A stretch of 64,000 nucleotides of DNA from Clostridium cadaveris (GTDB lineage Bacteria > Bacillota > Clostridia > Clostridiales > Clostridiaceae). The position numbers and the translations under genes are program-made. Below the pieces are notes generated by a model. The model ran no database searches. It had not been told where the DNA came from and worked only from the letters and a program-made list of their open reading frames with translations. Where the stretch lies: contig NZ_CP076620.1 of the NCBI RefSeq assembly GCF_020911725.1, positions 624,501-688,500 on the forward strand, read 5' to 3'. The first letter of the stretch is position 1, and every line of letters begins with the position of its first letter. This document shows positions 1-9,450 of the stretch, piece after piece.

Positions 1-534
1 TTTATAATGGTTTATGCCGCTGAATTAAGTTATAGAAAGCATCATGATTTATTGATTAATGCGATAAATTTAATAAAAGATAAGACTCCAAACTTAAAAC
101 TTCTTTGTGCTGGTCTTGGAGCATTAGAAGAAGAGTACAAAGATCTTACTAACAAACTTAATGTTGGTGACAATATAAAATTCTTAGGCTATAGAAAAGA
201 CATAAACAATCTAATGACTTTGGCTGATGTAGCAGTATCATCAGCTAGACAAGAAGGATTACCAGTAAATATAATGGAAGCTATGGCCACAGGGCTACCT
301 ATTATAGTTACTGATTGTAGAGGTAATAGAGATTTAATTGAGAATGGTAAAAATGGAATAGTAGTTGGAATAGATGATGTACAAGGGTTCGCTAAAGCCA
401 TAGAAAAAATGTATAATGATAAGGACTTTAGAGAAAAAGTTTCTAATTTTAATTTAGAAAGTGTAATTCAATACTCTCTTGAGGATATAAGTAAAGAAAT
501 GGCTTCTATATACAATGAGGTCATAGGGAAATAA
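1..534 (+). CDS. Glycosyltransferase family 4, C-terminal part (5' end outside window)
   Basis: The reading frame is open from the first base, so the gene begins upstream of the window and only its last ~177 codons are present. What remains is the nucleotide-sugar-binding half of a GT-B retaining glycosyltransferase. It has a strand followed by a helix containing SYRKHHDLLI, the segment KFLGYRKDINNLMTLADV, then SSARQEGLPVNIMEAMATGLPIIVTD, whose E-G-L-P...E-A-M-A-x-G-x-P pattern is the family 4 donor site. It probably adds a sugar during capsule or teichoic-acid assembly in the cytoplasm, in keeping with the surface-glycan genes that follow. The acceptor and donor cannot be told from this fragment. 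A strong terminator follows directly, so it ends its transcription unit. Confidence 0.9.
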   Translation, partial: FIMVYAAELSYRKHHDLLINAINLIKDKTPNLKLLCAGLGALEEEYKDLTNKLNVGDNIKFLGYRKDINNLMTLADVAVSSARQEGLPVNIMEAMATGLPIIVTDCRGNRDLIENGKNGIVVGIDDVQGFAKAIEKMYNDKDFREKVSNFNLESVIQYSLEDISKEMASIYNEVIGK

Positions 535-538
535 ATAG

Positions 539-577
539 AAAATTGATAGATTTATTACAATCTATCAATTTTTTTTA
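539..577 (+). terminator. Rho-independent terminator after the glycosyltransferase
   Basis: A 10-12 bp perfect stem (AATTGATAGA at 541-550 with its complement at 561-570) is followed by a run of eight T. It separates the glycosyltransferase from the amidase gene. Confidence 0.9.
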
Positions 578-645
578 TGTGTTTTGATGATAAATTTTAA
601 CTTTAAAATACAAATTGATAAATGAGTTTTATAATTAAATACAAA

Positions 646-674
646 TTTACAATAAAACTCAGCTGTGATAAAAT
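646..674 (+). promoter_or_regulatory. Probable sigma-A promoter of the choline-binding amidase
   Basis: TTTACA at 646-651 and TAAAAT at 669-674 are separated by 17 nt, giving a predicted start near 681 and a leader of about 35 nt before the GTG start. Each hexamer has one mismatch to consensus. Confidence 0.45.
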
Positions 675-715
675 TAAATAAGTGAAATAATATAGATATA
701 ATGAGGGGTGAGCAA

Positions 716-3700
716 GTGTATAGAAGAAACAAGAAGATAGCATGTGCTTTAGCGCTACTGATGGTGGTGAACAATGTTTCTACATCAGGAATTTTAGCGT
801 ATTCTAAAGAAAAACAAACTCAAACAGTTGCAATAAAAGCTGTAAATGATATTAATATAGTATCTACAACTACTGTAACAATAGAAGATGCAAAGAGATG
901 GGCAAAAAAAAGAAATGCGACTCAAACCTTTATTGGTCTTGCAGATTTATTCTGGAAATATGCACCTTCACGTGGAGGGGTTAATCCAGCATTAGCTTAT
1001 GTACAATCAGCTCTTGAGACTGGTTATGGAAGGTTTGGAAATGTTTTAGATGAAACTTATTATAACACATGTGGATTAAAAAGAACAGAAACAGGAACTG
1101 CAGATGATAATAATGATAAAGAGGCTCATAAGAGATTTGATAACTGGGATCATGGTGTACAAGCCCATTTAGATCATTTAGCGCTTTATGCAGGAGCACC
1201 AGGATTTCCTAAAACAAAAATAGAACAAAATTATTTGGGGAATAATTTAAGTTCAAATGCTACTTATGATTCAAGACATTTTGGGTATTTGGCAGGAAAA
1301 GCTAAAACGGCCACTCAACTTTCGAATAGCTGGGCAACTAGTGTTGAATATGGAGAAAAGCTAGTTGAACTATATAATAGTCTTTTATCAGAAGCCGAAT
1401 CAGGAAGACGTGGTTGGCTTCAAGATGGAGATGATTGGTATTATTATAACGAAACAGGTGAATTACATAAGGGATGGCTTAAGTTATCTGACGGAACATA
1501 TTATTTAAATGAAAATGGAATAGTGCATAAAGGTTGGTTTCAAGAAGGCGATAATAAATATTACTTTGATAACTTTGGACGAGCTATTATAGGAAGAACA
1601 GAAACGATAAATGGTAAGAGCTACACTTTTGATAAAGAAGGAAAACTTGTAAAAGAAAATTTAAAATCAGGCTGGCATTATGAGGATTACTACTGGCAGT
1701 ATTATAAAGACGGAAAGCGTCAACATGGATGGATCAATATACCAAACGACGGAAAGTACTATGTAGAGTCTTATGGAATGGTAAAAGGCTGGTATGATGT
1801 AGAAGGAAAGAGATATTATTTTGATGATGCTGGAAGAGCTATAGTAGGAAAAACTATAGAAATAGAAGGAAAAGAATACGCATTTGATAATGAAGGCGTT
1901 CTTGTAAAAGCATTAAAAAGTGGATGGCACTATGAAGATTACTACTGGCAGTATTATAAAGACGGAAAGCGTCAATATGGATGGATCAATGTACCAAACG
2001 ACGGAAAGTACTATGTAGAGTCTTACGGAATGGTAAAAGGCTGGTATGATGTAGAAGGAAAGAGATATTACTTCGATGATGCTGGAAGAGCTATAGTAGG
2101 AAAAACTATAGAAATAGAAGGAAAAGAATACACATTTGATAATGAAGGCGTTCTTGTAAAAGCATTAAAAAGTGGATGGCACTATGAGGATTATTACTGG
2201 CAGTATTATAAAGACGGAAAGCGTCAACATGGGTGGATCAATATACCAAACGACGGAAAGTACTATGTAGAGTCTTATGGTATGATAAAAGGCTGGTATG
2301 ATGTAGAAGGAAAGAGATATTACTTCGATGATGCTGGAAGAGCTATAGTAGGAAAAACTATAGAAATAGAAGGAAAAGAATACACATTTGATAATGAAGG
2401 CGTTCTTGTAAAAGCATTAAAAAGTGGATGGCACTATGAAGATTACTACTGGCAGTATTATAAAGACGGAAAGCGTCAACATGGATGGATCAATATACCA
2501 AACGACGGAAAGTACTATGTAGAGTCTTACGGAATGGTAAAAGGCTGGTATGATGTAGAAGAAAAGAGATATTACTTCGATGATGCTGGAAGAGCTATAG
2601 TAGGAAAAACTATAGAAATAGAAGGAAAAGAATACACATTTGATAATGAAGGCGTTCTTGTAAAAGCATTAAAAAGTGGATGGCACTATGAAGATTACTA
2701 CTGGCAGTATTATAAAGACGGAAAGCGTCAACATGGATGGATCAATGTACCAAACGACGGAAAGTACTATGTGGAGTCTTACGGAATGGTAAAAGGCTGG
2801 TATGATGTAGAAGGAAAGAGATATTACTTCGATGATGCTGGAAGAGCTATAGTAGGAAAAACTATAGAAATAGAAGGAAAAGAATACACATTTAATGATG
2901 AAGGTGTTCTTGTAAAGTCTCTTAAAAATGGATGGCACTATGAAGATTACTACTGGCAATATTATAAAGATGGAGAACGTCAATATGGATGGATCAATGT
3001 ACCAAATGATGGTAAGTACTATGTAGAGCCTTATGGAATGGTAAAAGGCTGGCATGATATAGAAGGAAAGAGATACTATTTTGACGATGCTGGAAGAGCC
3101 ATAGCAGGAAGAACCGAAAATATAGAAGGAAAGAACTATACATTTGATGAAAACGGGGTTCTTCAAGTAAAAACAGGTTGGTGCTATGAAGATTACCATT
3201 GGCAGTACTATAATGAAAATGGAGAAAGACATCAAGGATGGCTTCAAAAACCAGAAGGAAAATACTATTTAGCTGATTACGGAATGGTAAAAGGATGGTT
3301 TGAAGAAGACGGAAAGAGATACAATTTTGACGATGCAGGAATAGCTAGAAAAGGCTGGATAAACATGGATGGAAAGAACTATTATTTCTATGATGATTGT
3401 CATGCTGCTCAGTTTGAATTTATAAATGGTAAATATATAGGTTATGATGGATATGTAAAAGATAAGATGACTATAGTTATAGATCCTGGACATAACAATG
3501 GTGGAGATAGTGGAGCGAGTTGTGTTCATGATGGTATAGTATATGATGAAACTCAAATGAATATGGATGTTGCTGTAAAGCTTAGAGATGCATTATTAGC
3601 ACAAGGATATAATGTTATAATGACACGACAACCTGGTGAAATTCAGACAGATAAACTTTCTCAAAGTCTTTTAAAGAGAGTTGTAATTGCTAATAATGAA

Positions 3701-4102
3701 AAGGCAGATTTATTTATAAGCATACATCATGATTCTTATAACGAGACTTCAAATGGAATGACTGTATTCTATGATACTTATAGACCAAACGTTGAAACTA
3801 ATGGAGTAAAAACAGATTCTGATGGAAATGATTATGATACAACTCCATGTAGAGCCGCAATTGTTTCAAAAGAATTTACAGCAGATTTGGCTAAAAACCT
3901 ACCTTCAAGTTTAGGATTATATAATAGAGGAGCCAGATATAGAAATTTCTATGTAACAAGAAATACTATAATGCCTTCTATGCTTATAGAATGTGGATTT
4001 ATATCAAATCCAGATGAAGCAAAAAAATTAGCGGATCCTCTTCATCAATTAAAGATGGCTGGAGAACTTACTAGAAATGTAAATAAATTGTATAAGAAAT
4101 AA
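716..4102 (+). CDS. Choline-binding glucosaminidase / N-acetylmuramoyl-L-alanine amidase
   Basis: This is a secreted bifunctional peptidoglycan hydrolase of about 1128 residues. I choose the GTG at 716 because AGGGGTG at 704-710 is correctly spaced for it, whereas the upstream ATG at 701 overlaps that site. A basic-hydrophobic signal peptide covers roughly residues 1-30. Residues ~55-220 match a GH73-type glucosaminidase fold with a candidate catalytic Glu in SALETGYG (about residue 101). Residues ~235-915 are choline-binding (CW) repeats rich in GW..YYFD, built mostly of six 84-residue units. Residues ~918-1128 form a zinc Amidase_3 domain with IDPGHNNGGDSGA, SIHHDS and LIECGFISN. It should bind phosphocholine-decorated wall polymers, which the lic-like genes downstream could supply. 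The exact glycosidase bond specificity is inferred. Confidence 0.93.
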   Translation: MYRRNKKIACALALLMVVNNVSTSGILAYSKEKQTQTVAIKAVNDINIVSTTTVTIEDAKRWAKKRNATQTFIGLADLFWKYAPSRGGVNPALAYVQSALETGYGRFGNVLDETYYNTCGLKRTETGTADDNNDKEAHKRFDNWDHGVQAHLDHLALYAGAPGFPKTKIEQNYLGNNLSSNATYDSRHFGYLAGKAKTATQLSNSWATSVEYGEKLVELYNSLLSEAESGRRGWLQDGDDWYYYNETGELHKGWLKLSDGTYYLNENGIVHKGWFQEGDNKYYFDNFGRAIIGRTETINGKSYTFDKEGKLVKENLKSGWHYEDYYWQYYKDGKRQHGWINIPNDGKYYVESYGMVKGWYDVEGKRYYFDDAGRAIVGKTIEIEGKEYAFDNEGVLVKALKSGWHYEDYYWQYYKDGKRQYGWINVPNDGKYYVESYGMVKGWYDVEGKRYYFDDAGRAIVGKTIEIEGKEYTFDNEGVLVKALKSGWHYEDYYWQYYKDGKRQHGWINIPNDGKYYVESYGMIKGWYDVEGKRYYFDDAGRAIVGKTIEIEGKEYTFDNEGVLVKALKSGWHYEDYYWQYYKDGKRQHGWINIPNDGKYYVESYGMVKGWYDVEEKRYYFDDAGRAIVGKTIEIEGKEYTFDNEGVLVKALKSGWHYEDYYWQYYKDGKRQHGWINVPNDGKYYVESYGMVKGWYDVEGKRYYFDDAGRAIVGKTIEIEGKEYTFNDEGVLVKSLKNGWHYEDYYWQYYKDGERQYGWINVPNDGKYYVEPYGMVKGWHDIEGKRYYFDDAGRAIAGRTENIEGKNYTFDENGVLQVKTGWCYEDYHWQYYNENGERHQGWLQKPEGKYYLADYGMVKGWFEEDGKRYNFDDAGIARKGWINMDGKNYYFYDDCHAAQFEFINGKYIGYDGYVKDKMTIVIDPGHNNGGDSGASCVHDGIVYDETQMNMDVAVKLRDALLAQGYNVIMTRQPGEIQTDKLSQSLLKRVVIANNEKADLFISIHHDSYNETSNGMTVFYDTYRPNVETNGVKTDSDGNDYDTTPCRAAIVSKEFTADLAKNLPSSLGLYNRGARYRNFYVTRNTIMPSMLIECGFISNPDEAKKLADPLHQLKMAGELTRNVNKLYKK
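1670..3175 (+). repeat. Tandem 252-bp (84-codon) repeats in the amidase gene
   Basis: Six tandem units start at 1670, 1922, 2174, 2426, 2678 and 2930. The first five are exactly 252 bp and nearly identical even at silent sites. The last is about 246 bp and diverged. Each encodes a GWHYEDYYWQYYKDG module, a GWINxPNDGKYYVESYGM module and a GWYDVEGKRYYFDDAGRA module, all of the choline-binding type. Such an array is prone to unequal recombination and to assembly collapse. Confidence 0.95.
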
Positions 4103-4106
4103 TGAA

Positions 4107-4140
4107 AAAACTCTAGGGTATTAATACTCTAGAGTTTATA
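4107..4140 (+). terminator. Hairpin after the amidase gene
   Basis: AAACTCTAG at 4108-4116 pairs with its complement at 4129-4137. The tail is TATATATA rather than a T-run, so termination may be partial. Confidence 0.55.
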
Positions 4141-4179
4141 TATAGTAAAATAAAAAGATATAATACATTGTAAAAATTA

Positions 4180-4188
4180 TGATATAAT
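4180..4188 (+). promoter_or_regulatory. Extended -10 promoter for the O-acyltransferase pair
   Basis: TGATATAAT is an extended -10 element (TGn plus a perfect TATAAT) with no good -35 at 17 nt. It lies about 60 bp before the MBOAT start codon. Confidence 0.45.
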
Positions 4189-4247
4189 GTATAAGTTGAT
4201 TATTTAAATTAAAAATATACTGTTTTTCTAAAATATAGGAGGTAAAT

Positions 4248-5663
4248 ATGTTATTCTCATCTACTGTATTCATATTCTTATTTTTACCTGGAGTATTATT
4301 TGGATATTATATACTATTTAGAAAAAGTCGTAAATTACAAAATTTATTTTTAACTATATGCAGTTTAGTTTTTTACGCATGGGGTGAGCCCAAATTTGTA
4401 TTAGTAATGATTGGGTCAATACTAATGAATTGGATATTTGCTTTATTAGTAGACAAACATAGGATGTCTAAGAAAAAGATTACAATTTTTATGACACTTA
4501 TGATCATGTCTAATATAGGAATTCTTTTTGTATTTAAGTATTTAATGTTTACTGTAAGTAATATAAACAATATTTTTGGAATGGAATTATCAATTCCAAA
4601 AATAACATTACCAATAGGTATTTCATTTTTTACTTTTCAGGCAATGTCTTATGTAATTGATGTCTATAGAAAAAATGGTGAAGTTCAAAAAAATCCAATG
4701 AATGTAGCATTATACATAGCATTTTTCCCTCAATTAATAGCAGGCCCTATAGTAAGATATGAAACGATAGCAGAACAAATAAAAAATAGAAAAGAAACAT
4801 TTGATGATTTTGCAGATGGAACCTGTAGATTTATAGTAGGGTTGGGAAAAAAAGTATTAATATCTAATACTTTAGCTATAGTTGCAGATAGAGCATTCTT
4901 AATGAGTTCTAATAACACAACTACAGTAGCAATGGCATGGTTAGGAGCTGTATCATATACATTTCAGATTTATTATGATTTTAGTGGATATTCGGATATG
5001 GCAATAGGCTTAGGAAAAATGTTTGGGTTTAAGTTTTTAGAAAATTTCAATTATCCTTATATATCTAAATCGATTTCTGAATTTTGGAGAAGATGGCACA
5101 TATCTTTAGGATCATGGTTTAGAGATTATGTATATTTCCCACTAGGAGGAAGCAGAGTAACGAATAAATCTAGATTAGTACTGAATTTATTTGTTGTATG
5201 GTTTTTAACAGGAGTATGGCATGGGGCAAATTGGACATTTATAATTTGGGGTCTTATGTATTTTGTATTAATAACTCTAGAAAAACTTTCAGATTTTGAA
5301 AATAAATTAAAAAAACTAGGCATACTTAAATACATATATACTATGTTTTTTGTAATATTAGGATGGGTAATATTTAGATCTAATAACTTAGTACAGGCTA
5401 TTACATATATAGGCAATATGTTTGGTATCGGTGTAACAGGAATAATTAATGATCAATTCTATTTGTATTTTATAGAAAATAGATACTTCTTTTTATGTGC
5501 AACTTTATTTTCTATGCCGATAACAAGAGTTTTTACAAAAAAAATTGATAATTATAAAATTGTAGCACCTGTATATATTATTATTTTAATGCTTACATTT
5601 ATAATTTCGATATCATATATTTTTAAAGGATCATATAATCCATTTATTTACTTTAACTTTTAG
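4248..5663 (+). CDS. MBOAT-family O-acyltransferase (AlgI/DltB/PatA-like)
   Basis: This 471-residue polytopic membrane protein has about ten to twelve hydrophobic segments and the family core SEFWRRWHISLGSWFRDYVY (His about residue 284). The catalytic histidine is in TGVWHGANW (about residue 325). MBOAT proteins of this type carry acyl groups, usually acetyl, across the membrane for transfer to extracellular glycans. An AGGAGG site sits 8 nt before the ATG. The next gene begins 13 bp later and encodes an AlgJ/DHHW-like extracytoplasmic partner, so the pair probably O-acetylates a secreted polysaccharide or teichoic acid. D-alanylation (DltB) is less likely because no dltA, dltC or dltD is adjacent. 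Confidence 0.9.
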   Translation: MLFSSTVFIFLFLPGVLFGYYILFRKSRKLQNLFLTICSLVFYAWGEPKFVLVMIGSILMNWIFALLVDKHRMSKKKITIFMTLMIMSNIGILFVFKYLMFTVSNINNIFGMELSIPKITLPIGISFFTFQAMSYVIDVYRKNGEVQKNPMNVALYIAFFPQLIAGPIVRYETIAEQIKNRKETFDDFADGTCRFIVGLGKKVLISNTLAIVADRAFLMSSNNTTTVAMAWLGAVSYTFQIYYDFSGYSDMAIGLGKMFGFKFLENFNYPYISKSISEFWRRWHISLGSWFRDYVYFPLGGSRVTNKSRLVLNLFVVWFLTGVWHGANWTFIIWGLMYFVLITLEKLSDFENKLKKLGILKYIYTMFFVILGWVIFRSNNLVQAITYIGNMFGIGVTGIINDQFYLYFIENRYFFLCATLFSMPITRVFTKKIDNYKIVAPVYIIILMLTFIISISYIFKGSYNPFIYFNF

Positions 5664-5676
5664 GAGGTGTAGATTC

Positions 5677-6840
5677 ATGCTGAAAAAAAGAATAACATGT
5701 GTTCTATTTATAGTAATGATATTCACTATGGCTATTATGGGTGGTATAGATAAAATGAATGAAACATATAAAAATATGGACAAATCTACTGATATGTCAA
5801 TGTCACAGATTTTTAAACTTGGAAGATCTGTTTTATCAGGTGCGAAAGATGTAAGTATTTTCAAAGAGGTGGCTATAGAAGGAAATGGATTGTTTCAACG
5901 AATTATTGACAGAAAAACAGTAGAAGATATAAGCCCAGATGATAAAGTTATAAAAATGAATGATGGATCATTAACTTTTATAACTGATAAGATTTTAGAT
6001 GTAGATGTGAGAGCAGAAAATATAATAAAGTTTAATAAATTTTTAAAAGAAAGAAGCATTCAGGGGCTATACATACAAGCACCACACAAAACAAATGAAT
6101 ATAATAGCCAACTACCTAAAGGAATAATTAATTTAGCTAATGAAACTGCCGACCAGATTATAGATAAAATGAGAGGTAAAATTGATATCTTAGATATAAG
6201 AAAAGAAATGAAGAATGATGGTATAAATTTTACAGATGCGTTTTTTAAAACAGATCATCATTGGAAACCAGAAACAGCATTTTATGCATTTACTAAAACA
6301 GCTGATATATTAAAAAATAATTATGGCTTTGAAATTAGTGATGAAATCTTAAATTTAGATAATTATAATAAAAAGATATTAAAAAAATGGTTTTTGGGAA
6401 GTGAAGGCAAAAGAGTCGGAAGTCTTTACGCGGGAGTTGATGATATATCTATAATTAGTCCTAAATTTAATACAAATTTAGAAATGATATGGCCTTCTTA
6501 TGGAATACATGATAAGGGCAAATGGTTAGATACCGTTGTAATGGACAATAGTAATGAAGGGAAAAATTATTACAACTCTAATCCATATGCAATGTATATG
6601 GGAGGAGATAGAGATTTGCAAATAATAAAAAATCTTAATAGCTTAAATAATAAAAAGGTAGTTATTGTAAGAGATAGTTTTGGGTGTGCATTTACTCCTT
6701 TTTTGTCATTAGCATGTAAAGAATTAAGTGTAATTGATTTAAGACATTATGAAGGATCTTTATATAATTATGTGGAAGAAAACAAACCAGATGCAGTGAT
6801 TTTTCTTTTTAATCCTACAGGAATTCAATATATTAGATAA
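5677..6840 (+). CDS. DHHW-family (AlgJ/AlgX-like) O-acetylation protein
   Basis: The 387-residue protein has one N-terminal membrane anchor (about residues 7-25) and an extracytoplasmic SGNH-hydrolase-like domain. The signature FKTDHHWKPETAF gives the DHHW family its name (His about 194-195). VRDSFGCAF (Ser about 334) resembles the Ser block of AlgX/AlgJ. In this family, acetyl delivered by the MBOAT partner is moved to sugar hydroxyls outside the cell. The AGGAGGTG site overlaps the stop of the MBOAT gene, so the two are co-translated. The glycan acceptor cannot be read from the sequence. Confidence 0.85.
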   Translation: MLKKRITCVLFIVMIFTMAIMGGIDKMNETYKNMDKSTDMSMSQIFKLGRSVLSGAKDVSIFKEVAIEGNGLFQRIIDRKTVEDISPDDKVIKMNDGSLTFITDKILDVDVRAENIIKFNKFLKERSIQGLYIQAPHKTNEYNSQLPKGIINLANETADQIIDKMRGKIDILDIRKEMKNDGINFTDAFFKTDHHWKPETAFYAFTKTADILKNNYGFEISDEILNLDNYNKKILKKWFLGSEGKRVGSLYAGVDDISIISPKFNTNLEMIWPSYGIHDKGKWLDTVVMDNSNEGKNYYNSNPYAMYMGGDRDLQIIKNLNSLNNKKVVIVRDSFGCAFTPFLSLACKELSVIDLRHYEGSLYNYVEENKPDAVIFLFNPTGIQYIR

Positions 6841-6852
6841 AAATAAGTATAA

Positions 6853-6903
6853 AAAAAGTGAACTCCCATTCTAAATTTATAGTAAATAGAGTTCACTTTT
6901 TCA
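6853..6903. terminator. Bidirectional terminator between convergent genes
   Basis: AAAAAGTGAACTC (6853-6865) pairs perfectly with 6889-6901. The A-run on one side and T-run on the other let it serve both the acetylation operon and the LCP gene on the minus strand. Confidence 0.88.
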
Positions 6904-6955
6904 TTAATTAAAAAATTTATAGTTGACAGTAATATTTAATAAAAGATTATAATAA

Positions 6956-8017
6956 TTATTTATTAGGATGGATATCTTCATATATATATTTATGAAGGTA
7001 GTCTATATTTTTTTCTTTATCAAAAGGAAGATACCAAGTTCCTTTTATCATCTTTCCGCCATCTGGGAAGGTGCCATCCACAGGAATACGAGCTGTCTCT
7101 ATTTCTGTAGTACCGCTTAGGAACAAAGATAATCCCATTCCCATCATTTCGCCAGTACCGAGACTTGTTCTAACCATAGGCGCTAGTTTTGAGATGTTTT
7201 TAGGAAGACCTAGGATACCGCCTTCTTTTATCTTTGATAATAAAGCTTGAAGTACTATTCTCTGTCTAGACGTTCTTTCAAAATCACCGTTTCCTACAGA
7301 TCTTATTCTTGTGTATGAAAGAGCCTGCCTGCCTGACAAAGTTTGTGACCCAGTTCCGCTTAAAGGAGTATATGGGGTACCTGTTATATCGGCTATCTCT
7401 TTTATATACTTATTTATTTCTTTGACTTCATATTGCTTTATATCTAAATTTACACCACCTAAAGAATCTATTATTTTTTCCATATCAAAAAAGTTTACAG
7501 CTGCATAATCAGTTATATTTAGTTTGAAATTTTCGTTTAATGTTTTTATTGATAATTCAGGTCCGCCATAGGCATAAGCATGGGTGAGCTTATCATTTCC
7601 ATGTCCATCTATAGATACATAAGAATCTCTCATAACAGATGTCAGTTTTACCTTTTTATGAGCTTTATCTATAGAGACTATCATAACTGCATCAGAACGA
7701 GAAGGCTCATCTTCACTTCTTTGGTCCAAACCGAATAATGCAATGTTAGTTACTTTATTGTAAGTATCATATTTTTTTAGCATATTTATATTTTCTTTGG
7801 ATACACCAAGCTCAGATTTATTACTAGAAATTTTATCGTGCTTGATTCCGCTAAGCATGCTATAACCATAGAAAGTTCCAAAGCCTATTACAAATAAAAG
7901 CATCAATGTTATAAACATCATTATCCTTCTTTGTCTCTTTTTGCGTCTCCTACGTTTCTTTTTAGATGATACGGAACGAGATTTAGACCTAGGAGGCTCT
8001 TGATGATTTTTTGACAT
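6956..8017 (-). CDS. LytR-CpsA-Psr (LCP) family wall polymer ligase
   Basis: The 353-residue protein has a very basic N-terminus (KKKRRRRKKRQRR), one membrane helix (about residues 32-52) and an extracellular LCP domain. Family motifs include DAVMIVSIDKAHKKVKLTSVMRDSYV, split by the usual Asp/Arg positions, and ALSYTRIR plus FERTSRQRIVLQALL with the conserved arginines that hold polyprenyl pyrophosphate. LCP enzymes move teichoic acids or capsule from undecaprenyl diphosphate onto peptidoglycan. GAGGT lies 6-7 nt upstream of the ATG. It is transcribed away from manC, in a locus where a capsule or choline-bearing teichoic acid is made, so it is a good candidate for attaching that polymer. Confidence 0.92.
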   Translation of the reverse strand: MSKNHQEPPRSKSRSVSSKKKRRRRKKRQRRIMMFITLMLLFVIGFGTFYGYSMLSGIKHDKISSNKSELGVSKENINMLKKYDTYNKVTNIALFGLDQRSEDEPSRSDAVMIVSIDKAHKKVKLTSVMRDSYVSIDGHGNDKLTHAYAYGGPELSIKTLNENFKLNITDYAAVNFFDMEKIIDSLGGVNLDIKQYEVKEINKYIKEIADITGTPYTPLSGTGSQTLSGRQALSYTRIRSVGNGDFERTSRQRIVLQALLSKIKEGGILGLPKNISKLAPMVRTSLGTGEMMGMGLSLFLSGTTEIETARIPVDGTFPDGGKMIKGTWYLPFDKEKNIDYLHKYIYEDIHPNK

Positions 8018-8200
8018 AAAATTACCTCATTTCTGTAACAATATTACAAATTTTATTATATTGATTGTTGAATTCTTTTTCAAGGTAAAAATTTCTTAAG
8101 ATTAATTAGGTAAATTTTGATTTTCAATTTTTTGCGCTATATTATATAATGTATTTATGTTTAATTTTGCAAAGAGAGTTATGGAAGGAAGGTAAAATAT

Positions 8201-9232
8201 ATGTTGTGTGCTGTAATAATGGCTGGAGGAAAAGGTGAAAGATTTTGGCCTTTATCAACGGAGGATAAGCCAAAGCAGTTTTTAAATCTCCTAGGTGAGG
8301 AATCTATGCTACAACTTACAGTTAGCAGACTTGAAAAAATTATACCATTGGAAAGAATATTTATAGTAACTGCGGAGAGATATGAAGAGCTCATAAAAGA
8401 AAATCTTCCCAACATACCAAGTAGAAATATAATTTTTGAGCCTGAGGGAAGAAATACGGCTCCTTGTATAGCGCTTTCAGCCTTTTATATAAGAGAATTT
8501 TACGATGATGCTACACTTTTAGTTGTACCTTCTGACCACATAATTTTAGATGAAGAGAAGTTTTTAGATACGGTTAGATGTGCCTATGAATATGTAAAGA
8601 CTAATGGAGAAGCGGCTGTAACTATTGGAATAAAACCAACAAGACCCGAGATTGGATATGGGTATATAAAATATGAGGAAAGTAAAAACTATATAAAAAA
8701 GGTGGAAAGCTTTAAAGAAAAGCCATCCATAGAAAAGGCCAGAGAGTATTTAGAAGATGGAAACTATTTGTGGAACTCAGGAATGTTTGTTTGGAAAGCA
8801 GAAAGGATTCTTGAACTTACAAAATGTCATTTAAAAAACACTTATGATATTTTAAATGAAGTTGCAATATCTTTGGAAGGTTTTGAGGAAAGGCTTAAAG
8901 ATAATTACAAAAGAGTTGATAATATATCAGTAGATTACGCTATTATGGAGAAAGCAGAAGAAATTTATGTTGTATTAGGTGAATTTGGATGGGATGATCT
9001 TGGAAGCTGGAATAGTCTTTCTAGATACAAAAAAAGTGACAAAGATGACAATGTAATTGATGGAAGCGTTGTTGTATTAAAATGTAAGAATGACATTATA
9101 AAAACTCAAAAGAAGACATATGTTATGGGAGCAGAAAATCTTATAATTATAGAAACAGATAATGAAATAATGATACTAAATAGGGAATACGTATCTCATA
9201 TAAAAGAATTAAAAAATTATAAACAATATTAA
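8201..9232 (+). CDS. manC: Mannose-1-phosphate guanylyltransferase
   Basis: This 343-residue nucleotidyltransferase opens with MAGGKGERFWPLSTEDKPKQF, matching the GxGxRFWPLSR...PKQF signature of ManC-type enzymes. It also has FEPEGRNTAPCIALSA and NSGMFVWKA. It converts mannose-1-phosphate and GTP to GDP-mannose. It lacks the C-terminal phosphomannose isomerase domain of the bifunctional enzymes. A GGAAGG site precedes the ATG, and TATAAT at 8145-8150 could be its -10. It supplies precursor to the glycan genes downstream. No GMD or fucose genes are in the window, so mannose itself may be incorporated. Confidence 0.92.
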   Translation: MLCAVIMAGGKGERFWPLSTEDKPKQFLNLLGEESMLQLTVSRLEKIIPLERIFIVTAERYEELIKENLPNIPSRNIIFEPEGRNTAPCIALSAFYIREFYDDATLLVVPSDHIILDEEKFLDTVRCAYEYVKTNGEAAVTIGIKPTRPEIGYGYIKYEESKNYIKKVESFKEKPSIEKAREYLEDGNYLWNSGMFVWKAERILELTKCHLKNTYDILNEVAISLEGFEERLKDNYKRVDNISVDYAIMEKAEEIYVVLGEFGWDDLGSWNSLSRYKKSDKDDNVIDGSVVVLKCKNDIIKTQKKTYVMGAENLIIIETDNEIMILNREYVSHIKELKNYKQY

Positions 9233-9362
9233 GAAAGTTGTAGTATTATTGAGTTTTAGGGTAATCTATGGTAACATGATAACGTTAAGTATTATATAGG
9301 TTTACCGACAAGTTAGGGGAATTTTTATATTTATAGCCTAGTTAATATATTTTATATAGACA

Positions 9363-9391
9363 TTGTATATATAAAGAAATATATATAGAAT
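9363..9391 (+). promoter_or_regulatory. Possible promoter of the initiating sugar transferase
   Basis: TTGTAT (9363-9368) and TAGAAT (9386-9391) have 17-nt spacing. The rest of 9233-9450 is AT-rich and shows no hairpin or riboswitch that I recognise. Confidence 0.38.
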
Positions 9392-9450
9392 TATTGTACT
9401 TATTGCAGTTTAGCTATGCCAAATAATTACTAGGTTAATTGGAGGATATT

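Noticed and set aside
701-715. ATG at 701 as start of the amidase
   Set aside because: It overlaps the best ribosome site (704-710), which fits the GTG at 716.
1670-2929. Regular 252-bp repeats as a CRISPR or satellite array
   Set aside because: They are in-frame choline-binding repeats of a clear secreted amidase; there are no short repeats with unique spacers.
2669-3247. Minus-strand frame of 192 codons
   Set aside because: It lies opposite the amidase repeats and its hydrophobic, repetitive product is a shadow of them.
4248-6840. dlt (D-alanylation) operon
   Set aside because: The MBOAT partner is a DHHW protein and there is no dltA, dltC or dltD, so glycan O-acylation fits better.
9233-9450. 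Riboswitch or attenuator before the initiating sugar transferase
   Set aside because: No paired elements or known aptamer motifs could be made out; only a weak promoter is visible.
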